Source: Ectobius pallidus (lineage: Eukaryota; Arthropoda; Insecta; Blattodea; Ectobiidae). Taken from it: a DNA stretch of 64,000 bases. The notes beneath the pieces were generated by a model, which made no database searches, was not told the DNA's origin, and was given only the letters and a program-made list of their open reading frames with translations. Positions 1-10,720 of the stretch are shown here, one piece after another (positions within the stretch are counted from its first letter, which is position 1; every line of letters begins with the position of its first letter). The position numbers and the translations under genes were made by a program. The DNA lies in the NCBI GenBank assembly GCA_964059195.1, contig CAXKWD010000004.1, positions 124,034,043 to 124,098,042 on the forward strand, read 5' to 3'.

Positions 1-378
1 TTTTAAAAATCTAAAAAGCCAAAATTAAAAATTTGAAAATGCAAAATAAAAAAACCAAAAAATAAAAAATTCAAAGATCCAAAATTTAAAAAATAAAAAA
101 ATTATAAAATGTAAGATCCAAAATTAAAAAATTAAAATTGAACAATAAAAAATTCAAAATTTAAAATAAAAAATTTAGAAATAAAAAAATCCGAAATTAA
201 AATTCCAAAATTAAAAAAATTAAAAGATCGAAAATTTTAAAAATTTTAAAAAGTCCAAAAACAGATTTAAAAGTCCAACAATCCAAAATTTAAAAAATCC
301 GATAATCCAAAATTTAAAAAATCGAAAAATTAAAACAAGTTTCACTTCTGTCGCATGGTGTTCCACGCACTTTTTTTT
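1..378. repeat. End of a foldback element (AT-rich periodic arm)
   Basis: A run of short A-tract units (variants of aaaatccaaaatttaaaa) ends in a GC-richer tip with the near-palindromic GCATGGTGTTCCACGC and a poly-T. The same tip and periodic arm occur at 61640-62070 and, inverted, from 54161, so this is the right end of another copy of that element; its other end lies outside the window. Confidence 0.75.
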
Positions 379-1270
379 AATATTCACAGTTTTTTTGCAT
401 TAATTTTTATGAATATACATACTGAGTCGGACATTCAGGACGTATTGACAAAATTTCCAAAAACATCGATAGTTTTCATGGAAATATTTCAGTCTATTTA
501 CGAATGTTGCCTAATTTTCTGAAACCATGCTTTTTATTTTATATATACATCGATGTTTCCGTCAAAATACATCGATATTATCGTCACATCGATGTTTACC
601 GCCGATTTTAACATCGAAAGTGAGTATCGATGCTTTAACAACCGATGTTCATCGCTACTTCCGTCTCTTTCGCGCGGGATTCGGCGGGAAGCATGACGTT
701 ACAGGTTGTAGCCTCCAACACCCACTTCGTTAAACGCGAGATTGTTGAAGTACGTAACTTACAGGTTGCCTTAATTCATTATTAAATTATTATTATTATT
801 CTGCTATTATATAAAGACTGGAAGAATAGACCCGGCCGTTTGTTTACTTGTTTCGGCCGTGAATCTCGCTGCCGGCCGACGACATCCTGATCCCAGAAAC
901 TCCTTCCTCCACCCTCTTCCTTTAAAGTCCTTTCTTCAGTTAACCTTGACATCTTCGCGTTTCAAATCAAGCCGACGACTCACGTTTTCATCAACGGCTC
1001 ACATTTTTAATTAAAATATTTTCCGTGGATAAATAAAATAAAAATAAATACAATATATTCAAATATGAGTTAATTTAAAGTAGAACTTTTACATTTGCCC
1101 GTATTTCGCGTAAAAATGGGATAAAACCTTAAAAATCGGGTATTTCGCGAAAAGTATCACATTTCGCGAAACTTCGTGAATGAATAAATACATATTTTGA
1201 ATAAAAAAACACGAGAAACGAATTTATTACTGTAATTTGAACTTCTATTACTAATTTCGTGTTTTGGGGA
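379..1270. other. Intergenic, no gene seen
   Basis: No coding region is supported. Five ATCGAT hexamers lie between 465 and 631, a short ATT run at 779-800, and several TTTCGCG words at 1100-1175. Confidence 0.5.
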
Positions 1271-1663
1271 TTAACGAAATGTGACTATCCCTATCAATGA
1301 CGTACAATCACTTTCTTCCTTTGCTTTCCCTGTTTCATTTTTTACTATATTCCATATAGTCTTAACTTTGTTGTTTGATTTATTAATTATTTGTGAAAAA
1401 TACCTGCTCTTTGCTTCTTTAATAACCGTTTTAAGCACATTGCAATATCTTTTATAATACACTTTCTGAGTTTGATTGTTACTGGTTCTATATTGTAAAT
1501 AGAGCTCTCTTTTTTTAGCACATGATATTTTAATACCAGGGGTTAGCCATGCTTTATTATTTAAATTAGGTATTTTAGTAGTTGTCTTTTTTGGAAAGTT
1601 GGCCTCAAAGTGTCGCAATACGATATTTAGAAATTCATTTAATTTACTATCAGCAGCCTCCAA
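1271..1663 (-). pseudogene. LINE ORF2 fragment (endonuclease-RT linker)
   Basis: The minus-strand reading frame of 130 codons has the look of the region between the APE endonuclease and reverse transcriptase of Jockey/CR1-like LINEs: a PNLNNKAWLTPGIKIS segment, then a basic KKRELYLQY stretch, then SRYFSQII and KTIWNIVKNETG. Neither endonuclease nor RT catalytic motifs are present, so it is an internal fragment of a dead copy. A shorter, more decayed relative of the same stretch lies on the minus strand at 43085-43330. The initiator Met is only the first Met in an open stretch. Family assignment rests on motif memory. Confidence 0.6.
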
Positions 1664-1892
1664 GTGGAGGTTTCATTACCTATACTAATTTTGATATGCT
1701 TATTTTCCGAGAGAGGGTAGAGGGACAGGTGGTAAGCCCATCGCCTCGCAAACCCCCTCCGGAAACTAATTTGACTACCTTTCTGTTGTATTGTAGATAT
1801 ATCTGCAATTCTCACTCTTCCTTCATATATTTCTCTGAGTATAAATTGATCATAGGTAATACCATGAGAGTTGATGAATTTATCTGATGTAA

Positions 1893-2120
1893 CTCGTCGG
1901 CCGCGGTGGTCTAGAGGTAGCGTGCCCACCTCTGGATCCGCAGGGCGTGGGATCAAACCCGGCCGCGGTCGATGGATTTTTCAGGACGTAAAAATCCTGG
2001 GCACGGAGTCCTCCAGGAGGGACTTTAAGCTGGGGGTCCCGTGTCGTAGATTTACGGCACGTAAAATAACTCCAAGCCTAAATTAGAGCCTCTGGACAAA
2101 ATTTCTCGGCCCTTTCACGT
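1893..2120 (+). repeat. tRNA-derived SINE
   Basis: It opens with a tRNA-like pol III head: an A-box-like TGGTCTAGAGGTAGCGTG and a B-box-like GGGATCAAACCC about 45 bp later. A non-tRNA body follows (GGATTTTTCAGG, then a GGGGGTCCCGTGTCG segment). A paired cloverleaf with an intact acceptor stem is not evident, so this is a SINE rather than a functional tRNA. Its end is approximate. Confidence 0.6.
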
Positions 2121-2352
2121 CCAGGATACATATACAGTAAACCTGATTAATGGCTTTACAAGTTAGAGTTTATAGAGATTTCATTCTTCACTATTAACAA
2201 ACACACCAACGGAAACAAAAAAAAAATAACTTAAATATTATATATCATTTCATGTAACAAAAGGAATTTTGATAAAGCAAAATATAACACAAGATAATTT
2301 AGTGCCCAGAAGGAATTTAGAAACCAAAAGAATCAAATATCTATACCTAAAT

Positions 2353-2620
2353 CTACTTACATGATGATGAGGATTCTGCCTGAAAGCAGGTCCAGAACCG
2401 AAAAGAAGCCATTGGGATGATGATACAAGGCAAGAGTGATACTGCTGTTACACTGAAGATATGCCATTGCATCTCACGGGATGGGGATGAAGGGTCAACA
2501 CAAAAACCAGTCCTGAAACCAGGAAGTGGATTTTCCACTACTGAAAATCCCCAAGCTGGCAGGGAATCGAACCCGCCAGGGTGGAAGGAGTGATATTACC
2601 AATTCCCGCACAGTGGAAGA
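2353..2620 (-). repeat. tRNA-derived SINE-like repeat, minus strand
   Basis: The minus strand carries a strong B-box, GGGTTCGATTCCC, near 2555-2572, preceded by a weaker A-box-like region. The body runs toward 2353. It differs from the SINE at 1893 and from the family at 50.8 kb. Limits are approximate. Confidence 0.45.
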
Positions 2621-3782
2621 CATACTTACATACTGGTAGTAGCATTTTATTGTAAATTTTCTCAAGTGAATTAATTCCAACAGTTAAAAAATATTCTGTG
2701 GAAGCATGAATACATATCTATTCTACATCTTATATGATATTGTACAATAACAGTGGAAACACAGTCACAAAATCACTATATTAATGTGCTATATGACTAA
2801 TACTATGTGTAGGCTAGTGTGCCTAACAGAATTTGCAATAGGATTTTCGGAGGACCACTGGCAAAACCCAGAAAATATATGCTTAGAAGTGCAGGAATAT
2901 TGAAGGAAGCAGGAATAATGGAGAGAGAGAATTGTTGCTTTATTCTTCTTTTCTTGTAGATTACTGCTTCTCTTCTTACCTGGAGTTGTATTTGGTATAG
3001 ACCAGTATTTAATAGTACTTGCTATTTTACTAAGTAGATTTCAGGAACAACTGGAGTTCGCTAGAAAATACACTATGTTTTGTGCTTTGAAATACTAAAT
3101 GTAAAGTTCTTTATTTTGATCCCAAATGGTTACAAAGTCTTTGGAATAATTGAGCTGTACTGGCTCAAAATACTACTGCAGTATACTCTATCTGTCAGTA
3201 GGGAAAGGAGAAGCTGCAATTGCTTGCCAAAACTTCTTAACTTTATAAAAGCTGAATTACTTTTGCAAAAACCACTAGTTTGCTAGACCAGTCTTTGGTC
3301 TTTGTGAAATATTATAGTTTATTCAAAACTACTACGGCAGCATATTTGGCTTGCACGTAGAGGAAAAGAGGAGCTGCAAGGATGCCAAAACTCCTTACAT
3401 TTATATGAGCAGATTTACTTTATAGTAATGTAAAGATGCTAAGCCTTACTTGGCTTTGAGAGTTAATACATGGTTTAGCTTGATTTACTTAACTTGTATT
3501 GCGACTACATCTGATGAGAATGTGACTGCATTTAGCCGGACTGTAGTTAAGGGGTGTACAGTTATTGAAGCTGAAGTTCTATGGTGCTGTAGTCCATCCC
3601 AAATGGTGGCCAGTAGCGAGTCCTTCCATGGCTACAAGCTACGCTCCACGAAGTTCTAGTGATGTCCTAGAATCCACCTCCTGGTAGATTAAGTAGTGGC
3701 TGCTAATGCTGGTTCCATGCGTAGTTGTATGTAGAAACTGTACAATAATATATTCAGACTTGTGGTCTGTTGCTAAATTGGG
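2621..3782. other. Intergenic, no gene seen
   Basis: AT-rich. Two diverged direct repeats of about 95 bp can be aligned (near 3165-3260 and 3320-3425, sharing GAGCTGCAA and CCAAAACT blocks). Short ORFs here show no recognisable motif. The last five bases, GCTGT (3783-3787), are the left TSD of the BEL/Pao element that follows. Confidence 0.5.
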
Positions 3783-3787
3783 GCTGT

Positions 3788-4836
3788 TGTATAACGTGCG
3801 TAGACAGTGGACTGTAAAAACAATTAAATTAATTAAGGGTGATAAAGATTGTACACACGCTATACATTTCGCTTAGAATGAACGATAACAAGGTTATAAG
3901 CTAAATAAACCATAGGTGAGATAACACTGACACTTTGATCTTCTTGAATCACAAACACTCGTTGGAAATTTCATCGACGTCTTGAAGTCTTCTTATAAGC
4001 AGGGATGATTGATTCCGCCAGTAAATGAAAGAGCTTGCTGATTTAAAAATATATTTAATAACAATTCCGGAGGACCTTTGGAGTCAATATTCCAAATAAA
4101 ATTATGTGAATGACAATGAAATACACACATGTACCATTTATATGCCGTATTAAGGTTCACAGTCAATCTTGTGATATTTTAATTCACCAAATAATACGCA
4201 ATAATAATGTTACTGAATTTATATTGCGTGTTGAAGTAGATACAGCTACGTTGCAATAAAATCAATTTAATATTATTAGCTGTATGAAATAATTTTAGAG
4301 CTTTAATGCACTCACTAGGTAATAAGATTCCTTTCGTAGCTAATATTACCTCAAAAATAGTCCTGAAGTCCAAATCAGGTCATAATCAAGATAGTCAATT
4401 CATGTAGAAATGCCTGGTGGAAGCACTAAACGAATCCAGCCTTTTCTGAGACGAATAAATGTGAAAAATTGCTTCTGTGCAATTAATATCAATTATAAAG
4501 AAGCCTTAACTTGCAGGAAGCGAAGAATAAGGAATTATGACGTTTAAAAACCACTGCTAGTTAAGTCCAGATATGGAGAATGATCCTTTAAGAGGATTTA
4601 AAAATGGCGAAGACGAAGAAGGAATGTTTGAAACAAGAAGAAAAGAAGAAAGCTAACAATATAAAAAACATATTGTAGAGAAATTCAACTGTCCTTAAAA
4701 ATAATGAAGAGAATGCAAGGCCCCCTGAAAACGGGCGAAAAGCAGAAAGAAATCAAACCAACCATCCATCATAATAAAATTAAACATTTAGCAATAAAAA
4801 TATTAACAGCTAAAAAGATCACAACATAACTGAACA
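3788..4836 (-). repeat. 3' LTR of deleted BEL/Pao element
   Basis: It has the same length as the other LTR, with TG...CA ends on the plus strand as written. The flanking bases 4837-4860 read on the minus strand as a purine-containing GCGGGCA stretch, a weak candidate polypurine tract. Confidence 0.92.
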
Positions 4837-4968
4837 TATTGCCCGCGATTATTCACTAGGGAATAATCAAACAGAAATGCGAAGTTATGTTGGATCTTCA
4901 AAAACACCAATAAATCCTAAAAGTTGAGAAATAAAAGTAACTAAACAAAGAAAAAATGAACGACTGCC

Positions 4969-7701
4969 TTAGTCGAGAGAGTCATGTATGGGAATTGGGG
5001 CTAATTTAATGATGGGTCGTTTCAGATAACTTGTAGAAGTCCTGACCGTGACAACCCTCACAAGACCGTCTGGGCCTGGGTGAGTTTGAGTTATGATGCC
5101 AACAACCCATTTTAAGGGAGGCATATTGTCATCCATGATTAAAACTGGCGTACCTATGGCAACATTAGGCATAGCCTTCAACCATTTAGAATGTCTCTGC
5201 AAGGAAGAAAGATTTGAAGAAGAAGATCCTCTTGAAATAAGATCTGCATGATTTTCCTTAGAGGCGACATGAGAACAAGAATCAATAGATGTAGTCTCCT
5301 GAATATCAGCGGCTCTATTGACCACAAGAGTTTTCAAAGTTGTGGGTGAATGAGTAAGCTGATTACTGATACCCTCATCAGACGTAATGAAGGCTGAGTA
5401 ATTCACAGAAGACTCAGTGTAATTAAAGGGTCTATCTGATGAAGGCCTATTCAACTCACAACGTTTCCTTCGCTGCATTGAAGGCATGTTATGATGCTTA
5501 AGAGGGAACGAAGGCAACTTGCCGGAGAAGTACCAGCCTAGCTGGGAGTTCTGAATAGTAGGCAAATTGGGAGCAGATATCTGTCCAGATACCATGATTT
5601 GAGAACATATCTCAACACCCAATAGCAAATCAATAGGCTTAGGAGAATTAAAGCTGGGATCTGCTAAGGGTAAGTTAGGAGGAATGTTCCAACCGCTAGT
5701 ACTAATAAAGTGTTTAGGGAAATTGGAAGCAGAGATCTCAGGAACTATAATGGCCTTTGTATTGTAGCACCAATTCGTAACCTGAGATCTTATAGAGATT
5801 TCTGTACAATTCAAGACATTTGCATTGGTAGAAAGAATGCCAGCAAGAGACGTACATTGAGACAATGGCGACAAACCAAGCTGCCTGAATAATCTGTCAG
5901 TAATTAGATTACAGTCTGATCCAGTATCAATTAGAGCTGTGGCCTGTACGGCACTGCCATTGTTACTTAAAATTATCACGCTAGCAGTAGGTAAAAGACA
6001 TTTCTGCCGTGACTGGCTGGCAGACATGATATTGGCCGTATTTATGGCTTGAGAATTGCTTGGCCGTGAAGGGTCATGCAATAAGTTGCTGTGCCTGCCT
6101 TGACATTGTCTACATCTAAAAGTGTTACAGCTCGAAGTGTGACCATTTGAGCTAAGGCAAACACGACAAAGTTTGTGATTTTTCACGAATTGATCGCGGG
6201 ATGAATAATTCAGCGATCTAAAGGCGTCACAATAAATGATAGTGTGATTCGATTTACTACAATAATTGCATTTCGCTCTAGGAGAGGAGAGGTTAGCCTT
6301 GACAGAAGGAGCAGATGAGGGCTTGACGGACTGACTTTTCAGAACCGATTCTGTCATCTGCAGCACCCTAACCCTAGACTCCAAATAACTGAATAATTCC
6401 TGCAACTTGGGAAGTTTTCCTAACTTAATTGAAGATTCCCATTCTTTAATTAATTCTACTGGGAGCTTATCCACAATGATACGTGAAATAATTAAGTCAG
6501 ACAGAGGAACATCAGTATTTAGTACGTTCAATGCATGAACCGTACTTGTAAAATGATCTAAGTATTGTTGCAATGAGCTTGCAGAATCTCCTTTAAGGGG
6601 CGGTGGAGAAAAAAGGTTATCCAAATGCGTGTTGGCAATTAACCTGTCATTATCGAATCTTTCAGCTAAAGTCTTCCAAGCTACATCAAAGGTGGCATTG
6701 GAGACCGGGATATTTTGAATTACAGTCATTACCTCCGGGGATAAACAAGATTTTAGATATTGAAATTTATCCATGTTGGATATATGACTGTGCTGAACAA
6801 TTAATGAGTTAAATGTATCCCTGAATTCAAGCCAAGCTCTAGGATCGCCTAAAAAACTTGGTAGCTTAATTTCAGGCAATTTAGGTAAGTTCGGTAAAGG
6901 TGCAGACAAAGAAGAGTTGTGATTAGAGCTCTGCTCTTGATTCGGCTCATATAACAGTTTTGCATCTGCAATTGAAGAATTGATATAAGCTAAAGCCCTT
7001 GAACATTCTGACTGAAGCTGGCGCTCTTGAAACTCAGCCTCATCATCGTAAATGTTACGATGCTGAAGACTTTCAACCTTATACCTATTAAACAATTCTT
7101 CTAGCACCGACTTAAGAACAATGGCCTCTTGATAGGATATTTTGTCCAGAATTTCAAATTCAGATACTGTTTGAATTTGAAATATGAATTGATTTTTCAG
7201 AAGGTTAAAAATAGCTTCGGCTTCGGCCTTGGCTCTAGCCTTAGCTTCAGCTGCTTCAGCTCTAGCTCTAGCTTCAGCTTCTTCAGCTTTAGCTATAGCT
7301 CTAGCTTCAGCTTCTTCAGCTTTAGCTTTAGCTTCAGCCGCTTCAGCTCTAGCTCTAGCTTCAGCTTCTTCAGCTTTAGCTTTAGCTTCAGCCGCTTCAG
7401 CTCTATTGAAAGCATTAATCTGCTTGCTAATATGGGAGATGGCCCTTTGTATGGTTTTCTCAATTTCTGCCATATAGGCATCTTCGGATTCAGAAAAGGC
7501 TAGTTCATTGATCTCAGACTGGACTCTGTTATATTCAGATTCAAGCTTGCTTAAATCAATCTTAAGCTCAAGAAGGTCTTGAGGAGAGGTTTCCTCATTG
7601 ATAACGCAGTCTAGAATGTAATTAACTTTGCGAGTGATTCTCGACTTAATAGGTGTTCTTTTTGCCTTTAAAGTCTTAAGGGTGCCTTCTACGTCAGTCA
7701 T
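4969..7701 (-). CDS. Gag-protease polyprotein fused to RNase H tail and DUF5641-like domain
   Basis: A 910-codon ORF. Residues about 1-95 are charged helix; about 100-165 is a tandem Ala/Glu/Lys/Arg repeat likely to be coiled coil. The Gag-like region (DUF1759 type) spans about 265-440, and CCHC-type cysteine/histidine clusters lie at about 478-545 (CNYCSKSNH, CRVCLSSNGH). An aspartic protease motif, LIDTGSD, is near residue 592. The RT and integrase expected next are absent: about 90 codons of unassigned sequence lead into ENHADLISRG, the end of BEL RNase H, then into a block after integrase (SLQRHSKW, DDNMPPLKW, HPGPDGLVRVVTVRT). The frame is open through both junctions. It encodes particle protein and protease but cannot copy or integrate itself. 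Confidence 0.85.
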   Translation of the reverse strand: MTDVEGTLKTLKAKRTPIKSRITRKVNYILDCVINEETSPQDLLELKIDLSKLESEYNRVQSEINELAFSESEDAYMAEIEKTIQRAISHISKQINAFNRAEAAEAKAKAEEAEARARAEAAEAKAKAEEAEARAIAKAEEAEARARAEAAEAKARAKAEAEAIFNLLKNQFIFQIQTVSEFEILDKISYQEAIVLKSVLEELFNRYKVESLQHRNIYDDEAEFQERQLQSECSRALAYINSSIADAKLLYEPNQEQSSNHNSSLSAPLPNLPKLPEIKLPSFLGDPRAWLEFRDTFNSLIVQHSHISNMDKFQYLKSCLSPEVMTVIQNIPVSNATFDVAWKTLAERFDNDRLIANTHLDNLFSPPPLKGDSASSLQQYLDHFTSTVHALNVLNTDVPLSDLIISRIIVDKLPVELIKEWESSIKLGKLPKLQELFSYLESRVRVLQMTESVLKSQSVKPSSAPSVKANLSSPRAKCNYCSKSNHTIIYCDAFRSLNYSSRDQFVKNHKLCRVCLSSNGHTSSCNTFRCRQCQGRHSNLLHDPSRPSNSQAINTANIMSASQSRQKCLLPTASVIILSNNGSAVQATALIDTGSDCNLITDRLFRQLGLSPLSQCTSLAGILSTNANVLNCTEISIRSQVTNWCYNTKAIIVPEISASNFPKHFISTSGWNIPPNLPLADPSFNSPKPIDLLLGVEICSQIMVSGQISAPNLPTIQNSQLGWYFSGKLPSFPLKHHNMPSMQRRKRCELNRPSSDRPFNYTESSVNYSAFITSDEGISNQLTHSPTTLKTLVVNRAADIQETTSIDSCSHVASKENHADLISRGSSSSNLSSLQRHSKWLKAMPNVAIGTPVLIMDDNMPPLKWVVGIITQTHPGPDGLVRVVTVRTSTSYLKRPIIKLAPIPIHDSLD
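7210..7408 (-). repeat. 54-bp coding tandem repeat (Ala/Glu/Lys/Arg)
   Basis: Units of about 54 bp, built from six-base blocks such as GCTTCA and GCTCTA on the plus strand, repeat about 3.5 times inside the gag-like ORF. Each keeps frame and encodes AEAKAKAEEAEARARAEA-like residues. Confidence 0.8.
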
Positions 7702-8218
7702 GATTTGACAATTGATTGTTCAAATAGTATTCGACTTAACGTGATTCACTGTTTATGACTTAAATTGACCGCACTGAGAGCTTATTGAGCACTAAAGTTA
7801 GTTGCCCGCGGTTAGACAAAATGTGACAATAATGTGTGTGTACATGGATTCACAAAGGTGAGTGCAATTATGTAAATAATATCAAACCCTTTTAATAAAT
7901 TAGTTTGAAGAGCTGTTGTCTGAATATTAGGCCTCACACGTGCAGATTAAAACACGGAGGCAGAAGCACTTAATATGAGATTAAAATTACCTTTTCAATA
8001 AGAAACTTCAAACTGACTTAAGTCAGGAATGTCAATTGTGCTTCAAATAAGTCAATTATTTGCTTGAATGATATTTGTGTTCAAACAGCATGAATTGCGG
8101 AACACCAACAGCTTGAATTATCTCAATAATGTTTACTACGGGCGGAATAGAACGAGTGTAGGTTTACAATGCGTGTTACAATATTGTGGTTCTATCCGGC
8201 CTCGGAGGTACCAAAAAA
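7702..8218 (-). other. Leader of deleted BEL/Pao element
   Basis: Untranslated stretch between the 5' LTR and the ORF start at 7701. It holds the primer site next to the LTR. No other feature is seen. Confidence 0.7.
8194..8213 (-). promoter_or_regulatory. Putative primer binding site
   Basis: On the minus strand TGGTACCTCCGAGGCCGGAT starts five bases inside the 5' LTR. It resembles the site of the second BEL/Pao element (19307-19324). The pattern is close to the complement of the 3' end of insect tRNA-Tyr as I remember it; the tRNA identity is an inference. Confidence 0.5.
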
Positions 8219-9267
8219 TGTATAACGTGCGTAGACAGTGGACTGTAAAAACAATTAAATTAATTAAGGGTGATAAAGATTGTACACACGCTATACATTT
8301 CGCTTAGAATGAACGATAACAAGGTTATAAGCTAAATAAACCATAGGTGAGATAACACTGACACTTTGATCTTCTTGAATCACAAACACTCGTTGGAAAT
8401 TTCATCGACGTCTTGAAGTCTTCTTATAAGCAGGGATGATTGATTCCGCCAGTAAATGAAAGAGCTTGCTGATTTAAAAATATATTTAATAACAATTCCG
8501 GAGGACCTTTGGAGTCAATATTCCAAATAAAATTATGTGAATGACAATGAAATACACACATGTACCAATTATATGCCGTATTAAGGTTCACAGTCAATCT
8601 TGTGATATTTTAATTCACCAAATAATACGCAATAATAATGTTACTGAATTTATATTGCGTGTTGAAGTAGATACAGCTACGTTGCAATAAAATCAATTTA
8701 ATATTATTAGCTGTATGAAATAATTTTAGAGCTTTAATGCACTCACTAGGTAATAAGATTCCTTTCGTAGCTAATATTACCTCAAAAATAGTCCTGAAGT
8801 CCAAATCAGGTCATAATCAAGATAGTCAATTCATGTAGAAATGCCTGGTGGAAGCACTAAACGAATCCAGCCTTTTCTGAGACGAATAAATGTGAAAAAT
8901 TGCTTCTGTGCAATTAATATCAATTATAAAGAAGCCTTAACTTGCAGGAAGCGAAGAATAAGGAATTATGACGTTAAAAAACCACTGCTAGTTAAGTCCA
9001 GATATGGAGAATGATCCTTTAAGAGGATTTAAAAATGGCGAAGACGAAGAAGGAATGTTTGAAACAAGAAGAAAAGAAGAAAGCTAACAATATAAAAAAC
9101 ATATTGTAGAGAAATTCAACTGTCCTTAAAAATAATGAAGAGAATGCAAGGCCCCCTGAAAACGGGCGAAAAGCAGAAAGAAATCAAACCAACCATCCAT
9201 CATAATAAAATTAAACATTTAGCAATAAAAATATTAACAGCTAAAAAGATCACAACATAACTGAACA
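8219..9267 (-). repeat. 5' LTR of deleted BEL/Pao element
   Basis: 1049 bp, paired with 3788-4836. Being upstream in the transcription direction it should carry the promoter; I cannot pick out a convincing TATA box or start. The 5-bp duplication GCTGT follows at 9268-9272. Confidence 0.92.
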
Positions 9268-10054
9268 GCTGTGCCCTTACGAAGCGACGATCGGAGAGAG
9301 AGTGAGTAAAGTCTGACGGCCAAAATGCGTTCACATAATCATCTTACAAAGAGTCAGGTTCTAGAATCCTATGGAAGGCTCTTCTTGAAGTTTCTAGTAG
9401 CTTCCATCCAGAATAAGAGTACATTTAAAGATAATAACATGCTGTAATTATTCTGTAACATAAAAAATCTGCATGTGAGCATTTGCATTATAATTGTAAT
9501 GTATAATTACAGAGAAATTTAATAATTTTAATGTGGTAAATAATCGATCTATTCATAAAGCTGCTTCTACAACCAAGTGCAATAATCGATATGACGCTTC
9601 TAAGTGAGCTAATGTATTCTGGCTGTAGCGCCAAGTAAATGCTAATGAGCTGTCACTCGACTTATCGATATCAGTTCGATGTCGGCAATGCAGCTTTCTG
9701 TTGCTAATTAACAGTAATTATTTAATCTAATGATAATAGCTAATAGTAACAGGAATAAATATGTAAAACTATTCCTTAGTTTATTACAATACAGAGTATA
9801 ATGGATATTTTCTTTATCTAAGTGTAAATAAATAGATACAAGCGTGCCAAGAATTCTGTCTGCTGATAATTGGCATCAGTGCCATCTAGTGACTTGTATG
9901 AATACGGTACTTCATTACTAGTATTTGCTATAAAAGTATAATAAATGGGCTCTAAGCTCTACGAGCTTACACTATGATATAAATGTTTTTCAGTCAGGTT
10001 GACCATTAAGGGTGATCATAGATAAGTGATTTTGTTTGCCACCGAGTCTCAAAC

Positions 10055-10125
10055 TCTGGCTAGCTCAGTTGGTAGAATGTCAGCACAGAAAGCGAAAGGT
10101 CCAGAATTGAGATCCGGTATCAGAA
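10055..10125 (+). repeat. tRNA-like SINE head
   Basis: GGCTAGCTCAGTTGGTAG matches a pol III A box (D-arm) very well, but the B-box position (GAATTGAGATCC) is degenerate and stems do not close, so this is a tRNA pseudogene or SINE head rather than a tRNA. Confidence 0.55.
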
Positions 10126-10519
10126 GGAATTTTTCTCCTAAATAGGGCCTACCTATTCTCATCTGTTAATTTATTTTTCATAAATTTCTATAAGTATGAA
10201 ATCCTGTTATTCATATGGTGGTAGAGACAACTTCCTTCCGAAAATTTCTAATAAGGTTGTATTTCAATAAAATTTACAGGTCTAATAAAAAACTTGGTTA
10301 TCATGCAAAGTTCAAACAACATATTGAGTACCGGTACTTTTTTTTAAGTAGCTACAAACTATTTTCCCCCAAGTAGAGTCCTAAATGTGTAGGAGATGTT
10401 GACATGCTTTGTGTCGTATTGTCAGAGATTAATTCCATGTGTGACTTACACAACATCTGACACATTTCTGATAATACAATATTCATAAACACAAAGAATA
10501 TTTGAACAAAAAATTTATT

Positions 10520-10720
10520 TCTAAGTTTGTAATGTATATATGTATAAAAGGCAATGTCCTTTGTATGTATGTCCTTAATTGACTAAAAAACTACTGGACC
10601 AATTTACATGTGGTTTTTGAAAAATGATCCGTGTTGTCTGGAGAAGGTTTAGAGCTATTGAGATCCTCGATGTGACCAGTAGAAAGAAGATTATATTTTA
10701 TTTAAATATTACACTGAATT
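10520..10720 (+). repeat. Dispersed transposon-derived fragment
   Basis: It starts TATATGTATAAAAGGCAATG, then GTATGTATGTCC and an ACTACTGGACCAATTTACATG segment. This word order recurs in many arthropod interspersed repeats as I remember them. I cannot assign a superfamily. Confidence 0.35.

Larger units (their letters stand above)
3788..9267 (-). mobile_element. BEL/Pao LTR retrotransposon, internally deleted
   Basis: Two 1049-bp direct repeats (3788-4836 and 8219-9267) begin TGTATAACG and end CTGAACA, differ visibly at only two positions, and are flanked by a 5-bp duplication GCTGT (3783-3787 and 9268-9272). On the minus strand the order is 5' LTR, primer site, one long ORF, 3' LTR. The ORF has BEL/Pao gag and protease regions, then only the tail of RNase H and the C-terminal domain that follows integrase. 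RT and integrase are missing, so it must depend on proteins supplied in trans. The near-identical LTRs imply a recent insertion. Confidence 0.92.

Noticed and set aside
7129..7503. Plus-strand ORFs rich in Ser/Phe or Ala/Ser
   Set aside because: Antisense shadows of the 54-bp coding repeat in the BEL gag-like ORF.
10055..10125. Functional tRNA gene
   Set aside because: The D-arm-like A box is good, but the T-arm and acceptor stem do not pair.
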